Positions 8,610 to 22,239 are shown, numbered from the stretch's first letter. The stretch: 64,000 bases of DNA from Terriglobales bacterium (GCA_035651995.1 DASRER010000020.1:248001-312000); one strand, 5' to 3'. Translations and numbers: made by a program. Notes: a model not told the origin generated them from the letters alone.

Positions 8610-8801
8610 GTGCAACTGGAGCTTTCTTCCGAAGAACAAGCGCTGCTTCTGAGGATTCTGAAAGATTACCGGGGCACTTTGCGGCAGGAGATCTACCGAA
8701 CCGAGGCTGGTCCCTTCAAACACGATTTGAAACTTGAGGAGGAGTTGCTGGAGCGGCTGGTGGCACGGCTCGGCGCAGGGCAGCCATTATCGGCCGGCTA
8801 A
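8610..8801 (+). CDS. Small hypothetical protein, 63 aa
   Basis: A short acidic protein, largely predicted helix, with Leu/Glu-rich segments (EEQALLLRILKDYRGTLRQEI and KLEEELLERLVARL). There is no signal peptide or membrane segment. It starts with GTG preceded by a good ribosome binding site (GGGAGG about 8 bases upstream), which together with the codon pattern supports a real gene. A strong hairpin terminator follows at 8864. I cannot assign a function; two amphipathic helices would fit a small regulator or structural partner. Confidence 0.65.
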   Translation: MQLELSSEEQALLLRILKDYRGTLRQEIYRTEAGPFKHDLKLEEELLERLVARLGAGQPLSAG

Positions 8802-8863
8802 ACCAGCGTCTGGCGATTGCGGCTTGCGGGACGGTCATGTTTTCCGTTGATGGAGTGTTTCCC

Positions 8864-8888
8864 GGGCGGGCCTGAGCCCGCCCTTTCT
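8864..8888 (+). terminator. Rho-independent terminator
   Basis: GGGCGGGC, loop CTGA, GCCCGCCC, then TTTCT. It ends the transcript of the 63-aa gene. The remaining sequence to 9008 holds the leader of the next gene and no recognisable feature. Confidence 0.7.
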
Positions 8889-9008
8889 GCTGGCCGAGGT
8901 GGCAGAAGGCATCTCACCCTGCGTCGGTCCGACAACGATCTGCACGAGTATTCTGAAGCGCGGACGCGGCCCAGGAATCCAACGCACATCACTGAAGTGT
9001 GGAAAGCC

Positions 9009-9704
9009 ATGGCCAAAACCCTCGGCATCGTTGGCGGTATCGGGCCCGAGTCCACGGTCGATTACTACCGGCAGGTCCTCGCCGGCTTTCGTGAGCGGGT
9101 GACCGACGGGAGCGACCCGCACATCCTGATTGACAGCTTGAACCTGAAGGAGCTGCGCGACCTGGCCGAGGCCGGACGCTTCGAGGAAATGGGCGGACAT
9201 CTGGTGCGTTCGCTGCACAGACTGGCGGTCGCAGGCGCGGACTTTGGGGTGCTGTCGGCCAACACGGCGCACGTTGTCTTTGACCAGGTGCGGGCGCAGT
9301 CGCCGATTCCGCTGATCAGCATTGTGGAGGCGACGCGCGCGGAGGCGAAGGCGCTGGCGTTGAAGCGGCTGGGGCTGCTGGGCACGCGATTCACGATGCA
9401 GGAGAAGTTCTATCCCGAGGTGTTCGCGCGCGAAGGCATGGCGATTGTGCCGCCGCTGGGCGATGAGGTGGCATGGATCCATCAGAAGTATTTCGACGAA
9501 CTCGTGCCGGGGAAATTCCTGCCGGAAACGCGCGATCGTTTCGTGGAGATCGCATTGAGAATGCGTGGGCGCGACCGGCTTGACGGCCTGATCTTCGGGG
9601 GGACGGAATTGCCACTGCTGTTGCGCGGCGTTGACCTGGGCATGCCCGCGCTGGACACGACGAAGATCCACGTGGCGAGCATCGTGGCGGAGCTGGTTTC
9701 GTAA
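9009..9704 (+). CDS. Aspartate/glutamate racemase family protein lacking both usual cysteines
   Basis: The 231-residue protein has the family N-terminus KTLGIVGGIGPESTVDYYRQ (residues about 3-22) and the two-domain Asp/Glu racemase layout. In active racemases a cysteine precedes the first NT(A/M)H motif and a second lies in a GCTE motif. Here the first reads SANTAH (about residues 80-85) and the second GGTELPLLL (about 197-205), so both catalytic cysteines appear replaced. It may belong to a non-racemase branch or use different chemistry. The ATG at 9009 was chosen because family sequence starts there; the frame continues upstream without family features. Not in an operon. Confidence 0.8.
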   Translation: MAKTLGIVGGIGPESTVDYYRQVLAGFRERVTDGSDPHILIDSLNLKELRDLAEAGRFEEMGGHLVRSLHRLAVAGADFGVLSANTAHVVFDQVRAQSPIPLISIVEATRAEAKALALKRLGLLGTRFTMQEKFYPEVFAREGMAIVPPLGDEVAWIHQKYFDELVPGKFLPETRDRFVEIALRMRGRDRLDGLIFGGTELPLLLRGVDLGMPALDTTKIHVASIVAELVS

Positions 9705-9708
9705 CGAT

Positions 9709-9785
9709 TGATCATCGGGCCATCGGGTCATCGGGCCATTCAGTCGCTATCGCAATGACCCGATGGCCCGATGACCCGACAATCA
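9709..9785. repeat. GGGTCATCGGGCCATCGG word repeat, inverted pair
   Basis: Three tandem words on the left (ATCGGGCCATCGGGTCATCGG) and three on the right in the complementary sense (CAATGACCCGATGGCCCGAT). They form an almost complete hairpin filling the space between two genes on the same strand. Confidence 0.8.
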
Positions 9786-9801
9786 ATAAGCGGAGCGACG
9801 G

Positions 9802-10689
9802 ATGAAACACGCGATGCTTGGCGCAGGTGGGGTTGGCGGACTGATTGGCGGGTTGCTTGCCGCGGCCGGCGATGAAGTGGTGCTGGTGCTGCGGCCGGAG
9901 ACACTGGCTGGGTATCCGGCTGAGTTGCGCCTGGAGCGGCCGACGGGAGCGGTGACGGCGCCGGTGCGCGGCGTTTCGACCCTGGAGGAGCCGGTTGACG
10001 TGCTGTGGATTGCGACGAAAGCGCCTCAGTTGAACGACGCGCTGCGGCGTGTCCGCACACCGGCGGAGCGGATCGGCGCCGTGGTTCCGCTGCTGAACGG
10101 GATTGATCATGTGGCGTTGCTGCGCGAGAGGTTCGGGAAACAGCGCGTGGTGGCAGCGACAATCGCCGTCGAGACCGAACGCACGGCGGCGGGCCAGATT
10201 GTGCAGCGCTCGCCGTGGGTGCGGCTGAACATAACAGCTTCCGGCGCCTCGCGGCTGGAACCGGCGCGGGCAAAGCTGGCGGCGGCAGGCGTGGAGGCGC
10301 AGTTCGTCGCGGACGAAACGACGCTTTTGTGGTCGAAGCTCTGTTTCCTGGCGCCGATCGCGCTGGCAACGACGGCGTCGGGCAAGACCGTCGGCGAGGT
10401 GCGCGGTGACGCGCAGTGGTCGGCGCGGCTGTACATGGCAATCCAGGAAGCGTGCGCGGTGGCCGCAGCCGAAGGCGCGAAGGTCGATGCGGCGAAGATC
10501 ACGGCGACGGCGGAATCCCTGCCTGCTGGTATGCGCAGCTCGATGCAGAAGGATGTTGGCGCCGGGCGAGCGCCGGAGCTGGACGCCATCGCGGGGCCGA
10601 TCCTGCGCGGCGGAAAGAAGCACGGTGTGGAGACGCCGTCGTGCGAGCAGATGGTGCGCGCAATTCAGGAAAAATCTCACCGCGGATGA
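9802..10689 (+). CDS. Ketopantoate reductase family protein (ApbA/PanE-like)
   Basis: NADPH-dependent 2-dehydropantoate 2-reductase family, which makes pantoate for coenzyme A. The 295-residue protein has a Rossmann start, MLGAGGVGGLIGGLLAAAG (residues about 5-23), VLWIATKAPQLNDAL (about 69-83), LNGIDHVALLRERFG (about 97-111) and the C-terminal domain SSMQKDVGAGRAPELDAI with a late lysine-rich GGKKHGVETPS segment. These match the family's substrate-binding region. Paralogues with other substrates exist, so panE itself is not certain. The last residues (SHRG) and the stop codon come from a CGCGGATGAACGCGGAT repeat. Confidence 0.85.
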   Translation: MKHAMLGAGGVGGLIGGLLAAAGDEVVLVLRPETLAGYPAELRLERPTGAVTAPVRGVSTLEEPVDVLWIATKAPQLNDALRRVRTPAERIGAVVPLLNGIDHVALLRERFGKQRVVAATIAVETERTAAGQIVQRSPWVRLNITASGASRLEPARAKLAAAGVEAQFVADETTLLWSKLCFLAPIALATTASGKTVGEVRGDAQWSARLYMAIQEACAVAAAEGAKVDAAKITATAESLPAGMRSSMQKDVGAGRAPELDAIAGPILRGGKKHGVETPSCEQMVRAIQEKSHRG

Positions 10690-10800
10690 ACGCGGATTGG
10701 CGCGGATCAAAACCTTTCACACGAAGGACATGGAGGAAACACAAAGGGCCCGGTCCGCCATCCCTTTGTGCGACTCTTGTGTCCTTGGAGTGAAACGCCG
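10676..10800. repeat. CGCGGATGAACGCGGAT and CACGAAGGACA word repeats
   Basis: CACCGCGGATGAACGCGGAT overlaps the end of the upstream gene. CACACGAAGGACATGGAGG and AACACAAAGGG follow, with the complementary CCCTTTGTGCG and CTTGTGTCCTTGG on the right. The arms can pair between convergent genes. Confidence 0.75.
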
Positions 10801-10805
10801 TTTGG

Positions 10806-13640
<2,835 letters not shown>

Positions 13641-13666
13641 CGCGGCGGTCTCCTGGGAAACTTCGT

Positions 13667-13672
13667 ATTGTA
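13667..13672 (-). promoter_or_regulatory. -10 box of acnA
   Basis: TACAAT on the minus strand, 26 bases before the ATG, leaving room for a normal short leader with a ribosome binding site. Confidence 0.4.
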
Positions 13673-13687
13673 ACGCCGCGCTTCGAA

Positions 13688-13728
13688 CAGTTCACCGCAG
13701 AGGCGCGGAGGACGCAGAGCATTGCAGG
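13688..13728. repeat. CACCGCAGAGGCGCGGAGGACGCAGAG word repeat
   Basis: Single arm of the CACAGAG/CGCAGAG family between the divergent acnA and zinc-ribbon genes. The sequence from 13729 to 13914 holds no clear gene. A TACAAT box at 13877-13882 is a possible -10 for the zinc-ribbon gene. Confidence 0.65.
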
Positions 13729-13914
13729 TCATTTTTCGAAGACTGGCTTAGGGCTGAGTGAGCCGCAGGGAAAAAGCAACAACGCGCAGTCAACTTCGTA
13801 CTCCTGCCGCCGGACGCCGTGCAGACCACGCAGTGAGGCTACCGGCGCACGCCACAGCGGCCTGCTGCAACGGTGCTACAATCAGCAGATAGCTCTTTCC
13901 TCACAGGCGTCCCC

Positions 13915-14688
13915 ATGAACCCCGACCTGGCCCGGGCCATCGAACTGGAGCGCACCGACCGCGAGATTGCGCGGTTGCGGCAAGAGGTGGCGGCGCTGCC
14001 GGCGCGGGTGGCGGCGATCGAGCAGAAACTGGCCGCGTCGAAGGCGCACCTGGAAGCGGCGCGGGCGGCCATCAAGAACGGCGAGGCGCAGCGGCGCAAG
14101 CACGAGGCCGACATCCAGGGGCAGCAGCAGAAGATCTCCAAGTATCGCGACCAGTCGCTCGAGGTGAAGACCAACGAGCAGTACAGGGCGCTGCTACACG
14201 AGATCCAGTTTGCCGAGCGGGCCATCCGCGAGGCCGAAGACAGGATCCTGGAGCTGATGGTCGGCGCCGAAGAGCAGGACAAACTGGCCCGGGCCGCCGA
14301 GGCCGAACTGAAGGCCGAGACCGCCGAGATCGAAAAGGAAAAGGCCGCCGCGCGGGCGATTACCGCCGAGGACGAAAAGCAGCTGGCGGTGTGGAATGCC
14401 AAGCGCGATGAGCTGCGTAAAGGGATGGACCCGGGCGTGCTGGCGCACTACGACCGTGTTTTGAAGCTGCGCGGGTCAGCGGTGGCGCAGGCGCGCGACC
14501 ACAAGTGCATGGCGTGCAACGTGATGCTGCGTCCGCAGACGTACAACGACGTTACCAGCAACGAGCAGGTGATCATGTGCGACTCCTGCGGGCGCATTCT
14601 GTGGTACGAAGCGGCCGCCGAGCCGGCGCCGCCGGAGGCCGCCGCCAGCGCCTCCTCCAGCAGCGCCGAGGCGCCGGTCGCGTCGTAA
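13915..14688 (+). CDS. C4-type zinc ribbon coiled-coil protein (CT398 family)
   Basis: The 257-residue protein has a long Glu/Lys/Ala-rich antiparallel coiled coil (residues about 5-185) and a C-terminal zinc ribbon with two CxxC knuckles, CMACNV and CDSCGR (about 198-223). This is the architecture of the CT398/pfam02591 family. Members are thought to act as adaptors, and structures resemble coiled-coil proteins that bind nucleic acid or flagellar/secretion components; the function is not settled. The start ATG at 13915 opens MNPDLARAIELERTDREI. An Ala/Ser-rich tail follows the ribbon. It lies upstream of an exported TPR protein on the same strand. Confidence 0.9.
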   Translation: MNPDLARAIELERTDREIARLRQEVAALPARVAAIEQKLAASKAHLEAARAAIKNGEAQRRKHEADIQGQQQKISKYRDQSLEVKTNEQYRALLHEIQFAERAIREAEDRILELMVGAEEQDKLARAAEAELKAETAEIEKEKAAARAITAEDEKQLAVWNAKRDELRKGMDPGVLAHYDRVLKLRGSAVAQARDHKCMACNVMLRPQTYNDVTSNEQVIMCDSCGRILWYEAAAEPAPPEAAASASSSSAEAPVAS

Positions 14689-14779
14689 TTTCGACCACTC
14701 GAAACATTTCTTGAATTTTCGTCCCACCTGAGATACGTTCCGCCCCTCCCCCTTTCCTTTGGCCCATCTGGAGGTTCGA

Positions 14780-15781
14780 ATGCTTCGGCGCACGCTCGTC
14801 GCCGGCGTTCTCGCCGCAGTCAGCCCCCTGTTTGCCCTGGCGCAGCGCTGTCCCAACGGCGGCGTGCTGAACGTGCGAATACAGCTCGAGGGCGTTTACC
14901 ACGGCAGCGGGCAACAGTTGCGCGTGCAACTGCTGCGGTCGGGTGGGAGCGTGCAGGCGGAAGCGATGACCAGCGTGATGGGCGAAGCACAGTTCACGCG
15001 CGTGCCGTCGGGAACGTATCGGCTGCGGGTCACCGGTCCGGGCGTGCAGCCCACCGAAGGGCTTCCCCTCAGTGTGACCTGCATGGGCGCCGACCAGATG
15101 GAAGTGATCCGCGTGCGAACGGAAGAAAGCGACGCGCCCTCCGGGCCCGGAGGCGTGGTATCGGCGTCGCAGCTCAACATTCCCGACAAAGCGCGCCGCG
15201 AGCTCGACAAGGGCAACCAGGCAGCCACGCACCAGAAGATCGAGGAGGCGATTCGCCACTTCGAAAAGGCGATTGAACTGTTCCCCAGGTATGCGCTCGC
15301 GCACAACAACCTCGGTGTGCTGTACATGAAGGTGGCGCGGCCCAGGGACGGCCGCGCGGCGTTCGAGAAGGCGCTGGCGCTGGATCCGCGCTGCTCGCAG
15401 GCGCATACCAACATGGGCAAGCTGCTGATGAGTGAAAAGCAATATGCGCAGGCCGAAGAAGAGCTGGCGCAGGCGGTGGCGATCGATGTCCGCGGGCCGG
15501 AGGGGTACACGTTGCTGGCGATGTCACAGTTGATGGAGGGGAAATACACCGAGGCGGCCGACAATGCGCATCGCGTCCACACGCTCGGCGACCAGGGCTA
15601 CAGCGTGGCGCATTTCATCGCGGGGCAGGCGCTTCGGGCGCAGCGGCGCGTGCAGGAAGCGATGGTCGAGTACGAGTGGTATCTGCGCGAGACCCCGCAA
15701 GGTCCGAACGCCGAGAACGCGCGCAAGGCGCTGGCCGAACTTCAGCCGGCGGACGTCAACGTGGCGCAGCAGTCGCATTGA
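14780..15781 (+). CDS. Exported tetratricopeptide-repeat protein
   Basis: The 333-residue protein begins with a signal peptide (MLRRTLVAGVLAAVSPLFALAQ). A beta-rich domain of about 100 residues follows, resembling a carboxypeptidase-regulatory or transthyretin-like fold (LNVRIQLEGVYHG, GTYRLRVTGPGVQP). Several TPR units follow from about residue 145 (AIRHFEKAIELFPRYALAHN, GRAAFEKALALDPRCSQAHT). TPR units are protein-interaction scaffolds, here placed outside the cytoplasm. The start at 14780 has GGAGG 5 bases upstream. The partner is unknown. Confidence 0.85.
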   Translation: MLRRTLVAGVLAAVSPLFALAQRCPNGGVLNVRIQLEGVYHGSGQQLRVQLLRSGGSVQAEAMTSVMGEAQFTRVPSGTYRLRVTGPGVQPTEGLPLSVTCMGADQMEVIRVRTEESDAPSGPGGVVSASQLNIPDKARRELDKGNQAATHQKIEEAIRHFEKAIELFPRYALAHNNLGVLYMKVARPRDGRAAFEKALALDPRCSQAHTNMGKLLMSEKQYAQAEEELAQAVAIDVRGPEGYTLLAMSQLMEGKYTEAADNAHRVHTLGDQGYSVAHFIAGQALRAQRRVQEAMVEYEWYLRETPQGPNAENARKALAELQPADVNVAQQSH

Positions 15782-15834
15782 GCGGCTGGCCGCGGCGCGG
15801 CACAATCTGCAACAATCCCAACTGAAGCGAGAAG

Positions 15835-15910
15835 AGCTCTCACCGCAGAGATCGCAGAGAAAAACAGGACCCGGGGTCTTCCTGTGCGACGTGTTTCTCT
15901 CTGTGCGGGA
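15835..15910. repeat. CACCGCAGAGATCGCAGAG word repeat, inverted pair
   Basis: CACCGCAGAGATCGCAGAGA on the left pairs with TTTCTCTCTGTGCGG on the right. The block lies between the TPR gene and the methyltransferase gene, within an upstream in-frame extension of the latter that I do not consider coding. Confidence 0.7.
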
Positions 15911-15950
15911 CGGCGCAGGCTCGCGAATACCAGTCCAAAGGCAGGGCCCT

Positions 15951-17180
15951 GTGGCCAAAACCGGCCAAGTTTCGACGGCGAAGGTGGACTGGCGTGCGGC
16001 CGCGCGCCTGCGTAAAGGACACGTGTGGGTGTACCGGTCGGACCTGCTCAAGGCGCCGCCGGCGGACCCGGGATCGCTGGTCCTGCTGGAGGACGAGCGC
16101 GGGAAACGGCTTGGCACGGCGCTGTACAGCAGCGCGTCGGTGATCGCCCTGCGGCTCATCTCGAGCGACGCGGTGACCGAGGAAAAGCTACCCGCGTTGG
16201 TGCGAGCGCGGCTGGAAGCGGCGCGGGCGTATCGGGAGCAGGTCGTCCGGGAGAGCGACGCGTTTCGGGTGGTGTTCAGCGAAGCCGACGCGCTGCCGGG
16301 GCTGATCATTGATCGATACAACGACGTGGTCGCGTTCCAGGTGCTGACGCAGGCGTGGGACAGGGCCGGGCTCCGTGGCGTGGTGCTGGACTGGATGGCG
16401 GACGCGCTCAAGCCGCGCGCGATTGTTGAGCGGGTGGACGCGCGCATACGGCAACTGGAGAAGCTGCCGCCGCGAGAAGGCGGCGTAGTGTGGCCGAATT
16501 CACCAGCGGCAGCAGCCGGGGCGCCCCCGCGCACGGTGTTTCACATGAACAATCTCGCATTTGAGTACGTGGCCGGCGAGGGGCAGAAGACCGGGGCGTT
16601 TCTCGATCAGCGGGAGAACTACGCGGCGGCGGAGCGACATTCGCGCGGCGAGGCGCTCGACGTTTTCTGCTACCAGGGCGGGTTTGCGCTGCACCTGGGG
16701 AGGCGCTGCGAGCACGTGACCGCGGTGGACAGCTCGCGTCCGGCGCTGGAGGCGGCGGAGCGCAACGAGAAGCTGAATGCGGGAGCGCTGCGGGTGAAGG
16801 AAATGGAGTGGATCGAGGCGAACGCGTTTGATCTGCTCAAGGACTATGCGCGCGCGGGCAAGAGCTACGACACGATCGTGCTCGACCCGCCGGCCTTCGC
16901 GCGCAATCTGAAGTCGGTGCCTCGGGCGCTGCGCGGCTACAAGGAAATCAACCTGCGCGCGCTCAAGATGCTGCGGCCCGGCGGAGTTCTGGTGACGTGC
17001 AGTTGCTCGCACCACGTCAGCGAATCCGACTTCCTGCACATGCTGACTTCGGCCGCCGAAGACGCCCGGCGGAGGGTCTGCCTGCTGGAGCATCGCGGCG
17101 CCGCGCCGGACCATCCCAGTATCCTGCAAGTCCCGGAGACGAGCTACCTGAAGTGCGTGGTTGTCGCCGTAAGTAGATGA
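15951..17180 (+). CDS. Class I SAM-dependent rRNA methyltransferase (RlmI-like)
   Basis: The 409-residue protein has an N-terminal PUA-like RNA-binding domain (RLRKGHVWVYRSDLL, LLEDERGKRLGTALYSS), the family segment EADALPGLIIDRYNDVVAFQ (about residues 105-124), QKTGAFLDQRENY (about 215) and a Rossmann methyltransferase domain with DVFCYQGGFALHLG (about 235) and the catalytic VLDPPAF followed by CSCSHHVSE. E. coli RlmI of this family makes m5C1962 in 23S rRNA; the exact target here is inferred. The GTG at 15951 was chosen because the sequence before it is repeat DNA. A short Ala/Pro-rich insertion (NSPAAAAGAPP) is seen near residue 185. Confidence 0.88.
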   Translation: MAKTGQVSTAKVDWRAAARLRKGHVWVYRSDLLKAPPADPGSLVLLEDERGKRLGTALYSSASVIALRLISSDAVTEEKLPALVRARLEAARAYREQVVRESDAFRVVFSEADALPGLIIDRYNDVVAFQVLTQAWDRAGLRGVVLDWMADALKPRAIVERVDARIRQLEKLPPREGGVVWPNSPAAAAGAPPRTVFHMNNLAFEYVAGEGQKTGAFLDQRENYAAAERHSRGEALDVFCYQGGFALHLGRRCEHVTAVDSSRPALEAAERNEKLNAGALRVKEMEWIEANAFDLLKDYARAGKSYDTIVLDPPAFARNLKSVPRALRGYKEINLRALKMLRPGGVLVTCSCSHHVSESDFLHMLTSAAEDARRRVCLLEHRGAAPDHPSILQVPETSYLKCVVVAVSR

Positions 17181-17200
17181 AAAACAATCAACTAAATACA

Positions 17201-17229
17201 TTGACAACAATACACTCATATTTTATGCT
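17201..17229 (+). promoter_or_regulatory. Strong vegetative-type promoter of hsp20
   Basis: TTGACA at 17201-17206, a 17-base spacer, and TATGCT at 17224-17229, within AT-rich flanks. This is the best -35/-10 pair in the window. Transcription would start near 17236, leaving a leader of about 100 bases. Confidence 0.65.
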
Positions 17230-17232
17230 TCT

Positions 17233-17270
17233 AGTGCGCTCATTACTGCATCCAAGGCAGTGAAGCGCTG
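17233..17270 (+). promoter_or_regulatory. Imperfect inverted repeat in the hsp20 leader
   Basis: AGTGCGCTCATTACTGC, then ATCCAAG, then GCAGTGAAGCGCT form an imperfect stem (ACTGC/GCAGT plus GCGCT/AGCGC) right at the predicted transcript start. It could be a repressor operator or a leader stem-loop. It is not a consensus CIRCE element. I see no stretch complementary to the downstream GGAGGAGG that would make a simple RNA thermometer. Confidence 0.4.
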
Positions 17271-17337
17271 CGCGAGACTTCATTCGAGCGGTTGTGCAAA
17301 GCAAAACTTCATTTTGAGAATTGGAGGAGGTAGAAAG

Positions 17338-17844
17338 ATGGCTATCACTCGCTGGGACCCATTCCGTGAGCTGACATCGCTGCAGAGCCAGATGAACCGG
17401 TTGTTCCAGGAGACGTCGCGCGGAACTGCGCAGCAGGCCGGCGACGAGTTTCTGACGACGGGGACATTCGTTCCACCGGTGGACATCTATGAGACCGAGA
17501 ACAACATCGTTCTCAAACTGGAGGTCCCCGGAATTCAGGAGAAGGACATTGACGTGCGTGTGCAGGACCACACGCTGGTGGTGCGGGGCGAGCGCAAGTT
17601 CGAGGAGGAAGAGAAGCAGGAGAACTTCCATCGCATCGAACGCAGCTACGGGGCGTTCTCACGCTCCTTCACGCTGCCTAACACGGTGGACACCGAGAAC
17701 GTTTCGGCCACCTACGAGAACGGCGTGCTGAACATCACGCTGGCCAAGCGCGCCGAGGCCAAGCCGAAGCAGATCAAAGTGAACGCGGGCCCGGGACCGC
17801 AGAAGACGATCGAGTCCAAGGGCGGCGCCGGCAAGGCGGCATAA
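17338..17844 (+). CDS. Small heat shock protein, Hsp20 family
   Basis: ATP-independent chaperone that holds unfolding proteins for refolding by ClpB/DnaK. The 168-residue protein has the family N-terminus AITRWDPFRELTSLQSQMNRL (residues about 2-22) and a full alpha-crystallin domain (VDIYETENNIVLKLEVPGI to YENGVLNITLAKRAEAKPKQI). The conserved GVLNITL motif lies near residue 138. The ATG at 17338 follows a strong GGAGGAGG site. It has its own promoter and ends at a strong terminator, 112 bases before clpB, which suggests a shared heat-shock role with separate transcription. Confidence 0.96.
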   Translation: MAITRWDPFRELTSLQSQMNRLFQETSRGTAQQAGDEFLTTGTFVPPVDIYETENNIVLKLEVPGIQEKDIDVRVQDHTLVVRGERKFEEEEKQENFHRIERSYGAFSRSFTLPNTVDTENVSATYENGVLNITLAKRAEAKPKQIKVNAGPGPQKTIESKGGAGKAA

Positions 17845-17867
17845 CAGCGCGCCTGCTGCGAATGGAC

Positions 17868-17897
17868 GGGAGGCGCCAGTCGCGCCTCCCTTTTTTT
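17868..17897 (+). terminator. Rho-independent terminator after hsp20
   Basis: Perfect 9-bp stem GGGAGGCGC / GCGCCTCCC with loop CAGTC, followed by seven T residues. The clearest intrinsic terminator in the window. Confidence 0.92.
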
Positions 17898-17955
17898 CTG
17901 AATCAGGAGACGTTGGCAAGGTACGTTCTACAAAAAACGAGAGTCGAGAAATCCA

Positions 17956-20583
<2,628 letters not shown>

Positions 20584-20585
20584 GG

Positions 20586-20678
20586 CAGTGAATAGGGATA
20601 GTGTATAGCGAAAAACCGCGATGGACTGCGGCGGCCAAGCGTTACTATTCACTGTCCACTATTCACTTTCCACTGGCG
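20586..20678. repeat. GTGAATAGTGGACAGTGAATAG word repeat, inverted pair
   Basis: Left arm CAGTGAATAGGGATAGTG; right arm CTATTCACTGTCCACTATTCAC. It lies between clpB and the holin-like gene, and could attenuate read-through. Confidence 0.7.
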
Positions 20679-20685
20679 TAATCGC

Positions 20686-21036
20686 ATGCGACTGCTGCTG
20701 CATTGGCTCCTGAGCGCGCTGACGCTGCTGCTGGTGGCGCGCTTCGTTCCCGGATTCTATGTGAGCGGGCTGGGTTCGGCGCTGATCGCAGCGGTCGTGA
20801 TCGGCCTGGTGAACGCTACCCTCGGTCTTCTGCTCAAGATCATCACCTTTCCCCTGAGTGTGATGACGCTGGGCATCTTCATCTTCGTGATTAACGCGCT
20901 GATGCTGAAGATGGCGTCGGCCGTGGCGCCCGGGTTCGAAGTGCGCGGCTTCGGGCCGGCGTTCGTGGGCGCGATCCTGATTTTCATCCTCAATACGCTC
21001 TGGCACTGGCTGCTGGGAAAGCCGGAGCGGGAATAA
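20686..21036 (+). CDS. Four-helix membrane protein, phage holin family 4 (DUF360-like)
   Basis: The 116-residue protein has four hydrophobic segments separated by short loops: LLLHWLLSALTLLLVARFV, ALIAAVVIGLVNATLGLLL, FPLSVMTLGIFIFVINALML and AFVGAILIFILNTLWHWLL. The conserved ITFPLS motif is typical of the pfam04020 family, named after a mycobacteriophage holin but widespread on bacterial chromosomes outside prophages. No phage gene is nearby, so lysis is unlikely as its role. It is probably an inner-membrane protein of unknown function. Confidence 0.85.
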   Translation: MRLLLHWLLSALTLLLVARFVPGFYVSGLGSALIAAVVIGLVNATLGLLLKIITFPLSVMTLGIFIFVINALMLKMASAVAPGFEVRGFGPAFVGAILIFILNTLWHWLLGKPERE

Positions 21037-21124
21037 ATCTTTCCGGCCTGGCGCTACGAGGATCGAGATAGGGGTGGCGCTCGAGTTGCTTTCGCGCCGT
21101 CATCTGCTAGGCTGTCGCGTTCGC

Positions 21125-22234
21125 ATGTCCTCTAAGAAACTCAGCGGGATTTGCTCGCTGTGCGCGGCGTTGCTGGCGCTCGCCTGCGCGGCGGGGTGCG
21201 GGCTGCCGGGAGCGCCGCAGCCGCCGTCGCTGGAATTGCCGAAGACGGTGGGCGACCTGCGCGCCGCGCGCAAGGGTGCGCGCGTGATCCTGACCTGGAC
21301 GCCGCCTCGCCAGACGACGGATCGGAGGAGCGTGCGCGCGCTAGGGCCGACGCGCATCTGCAGTGTTCCGGGGACGTCGCCAATGACCACCTGCCAGACG
21401 ATTGGTGAGGCGCCAGGCGGAGCGCCGCCGGGGCGCAACGAGCAGACACAATCCGAGTTCGTGGATACGTTGCCGGCCGATCTGATGGCGAGCCAGCCTA
21501 CCGGGTTCGTGACTTACGCGGTCGAGGTGCTGAACACGCGCGGGCGCGGCGCGGGGCTCTCAAACCAGGTGCAGGCGCCGACCGCGCCCACGGCGCCGCC
21601 GCCGGAGAGAGTTTCATCCGCGGTTATTCCCGAAGGCGTTCAAATTAGCGCCAGCGGAGGCGAAGGGTTGCCTCGGCCATCGCCGGGGCTGACGATCGAG
21701 TATCACGTGTTCCGAAAACCAGAGGGCGGAAACGTGACTGTTGATTTGGGCGCGGCGATCGTCAACGCGGAATTAGGCCGCGCGTACAGCCTGATATTCC
21801 TGGATCGCAACATCGAATGGGAGAAGACCTACACGTACCACGTCGCCGCGGTGACCACCCTGACCCGGGATGGCACGAAGATCGTCGTCGAAGGCGATGA
21901 CTCGCCACCGGTCAAAGTCTTCGCGCACGACACGTTCCCGCCGGCGGCGCCCTCAGGCGTGCAAGCTGTATTTGCCTCGGCGGGCGCACAACGCTTTATC
22001 GATCTGACGTGGACGCCGAATACCGATGCCGACCTGGCCGGGTACAACGTCTACCGGCGCGAGGAGGGCGGCGCCGCGGTGCGAACCAACAGCGAGTTGC
22101 TGAAGGCGCCCGCGTTCCGCGACACGAACGTCGTGGCCAGGGGGCGATATCTGTATTCGGTTACCGCCGTCGACGTGCGCGGCAACGAGAGCGAGAAATC
22201 CGCGGAGGCCACGGAGAGCGTACCGCAGCAGTAG
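21125..22234 (+). CDS. Lipoprotein with fibronectin type III-like domains
   Basis: The 369-residue protein has a lipoprotein signal with lipobox AAGC at about residues 20-23 (LLALACAAGCGLPGAPQPP). Two to three beta-sandwich repeats follow, of the fibronectin type III kind: LRAARKGARVILTWTPPR near the start and the typical FIDLTWTPNTDADLAGYNVY plus RYLYSVTAVDVRGNESEKS near the end. It is probably anchored in the outer or inner membrane facing the periplasm. The ATG at 21125 was chosen because it opens the signal sequence. A strong terminator follows. Confidence 0.82.
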   Translation: MSSKKLSGICSLCAALLALACAAGCGLPGAPQPPSLELPKTVGDLRAARKGARVILTWTPPRQTTDRRSVRALGPTRICSVPGTSPMTTCQTIGEAPGGAPPGRNEQTQSEFVDTLPADLMASQPTGFVTYAVEVLNTRGRGAGLSNQVQAPTAPTAPPPERVSSAVIPEGVQISASGGEGLPRPSPGLTIEYHVFRKPEGGNVTVDLGAAIVNAELGRAYSLIFLDRNIEWEKTYTYHVAAVTTLTRDGTKIVVEGDDSPPVKVFAHDTFPPAAPSGVQAVFASAGAQRFIDLTWTPNTDADLAGYNVYRREEGGAAVRTNSELLKAPAFRDTNVVARGRYLYSVTAVDVRGNESEKSAEATESVPQQ

Positions 22235-22239
22235 TCTTT

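Noticed and set aside
17233-17337. ROSE-type or fourU RNA thermometer before hsp20
   Set aside because: No leader segment complementary to GGAGGAGG is visible, so the simple thermometer design is not supported.
20686-21036. Phage holin as a sign of a prophage
   Set aside because: The family is common on chromosomes and no phage gene is near; it lies among housekeeping genes.
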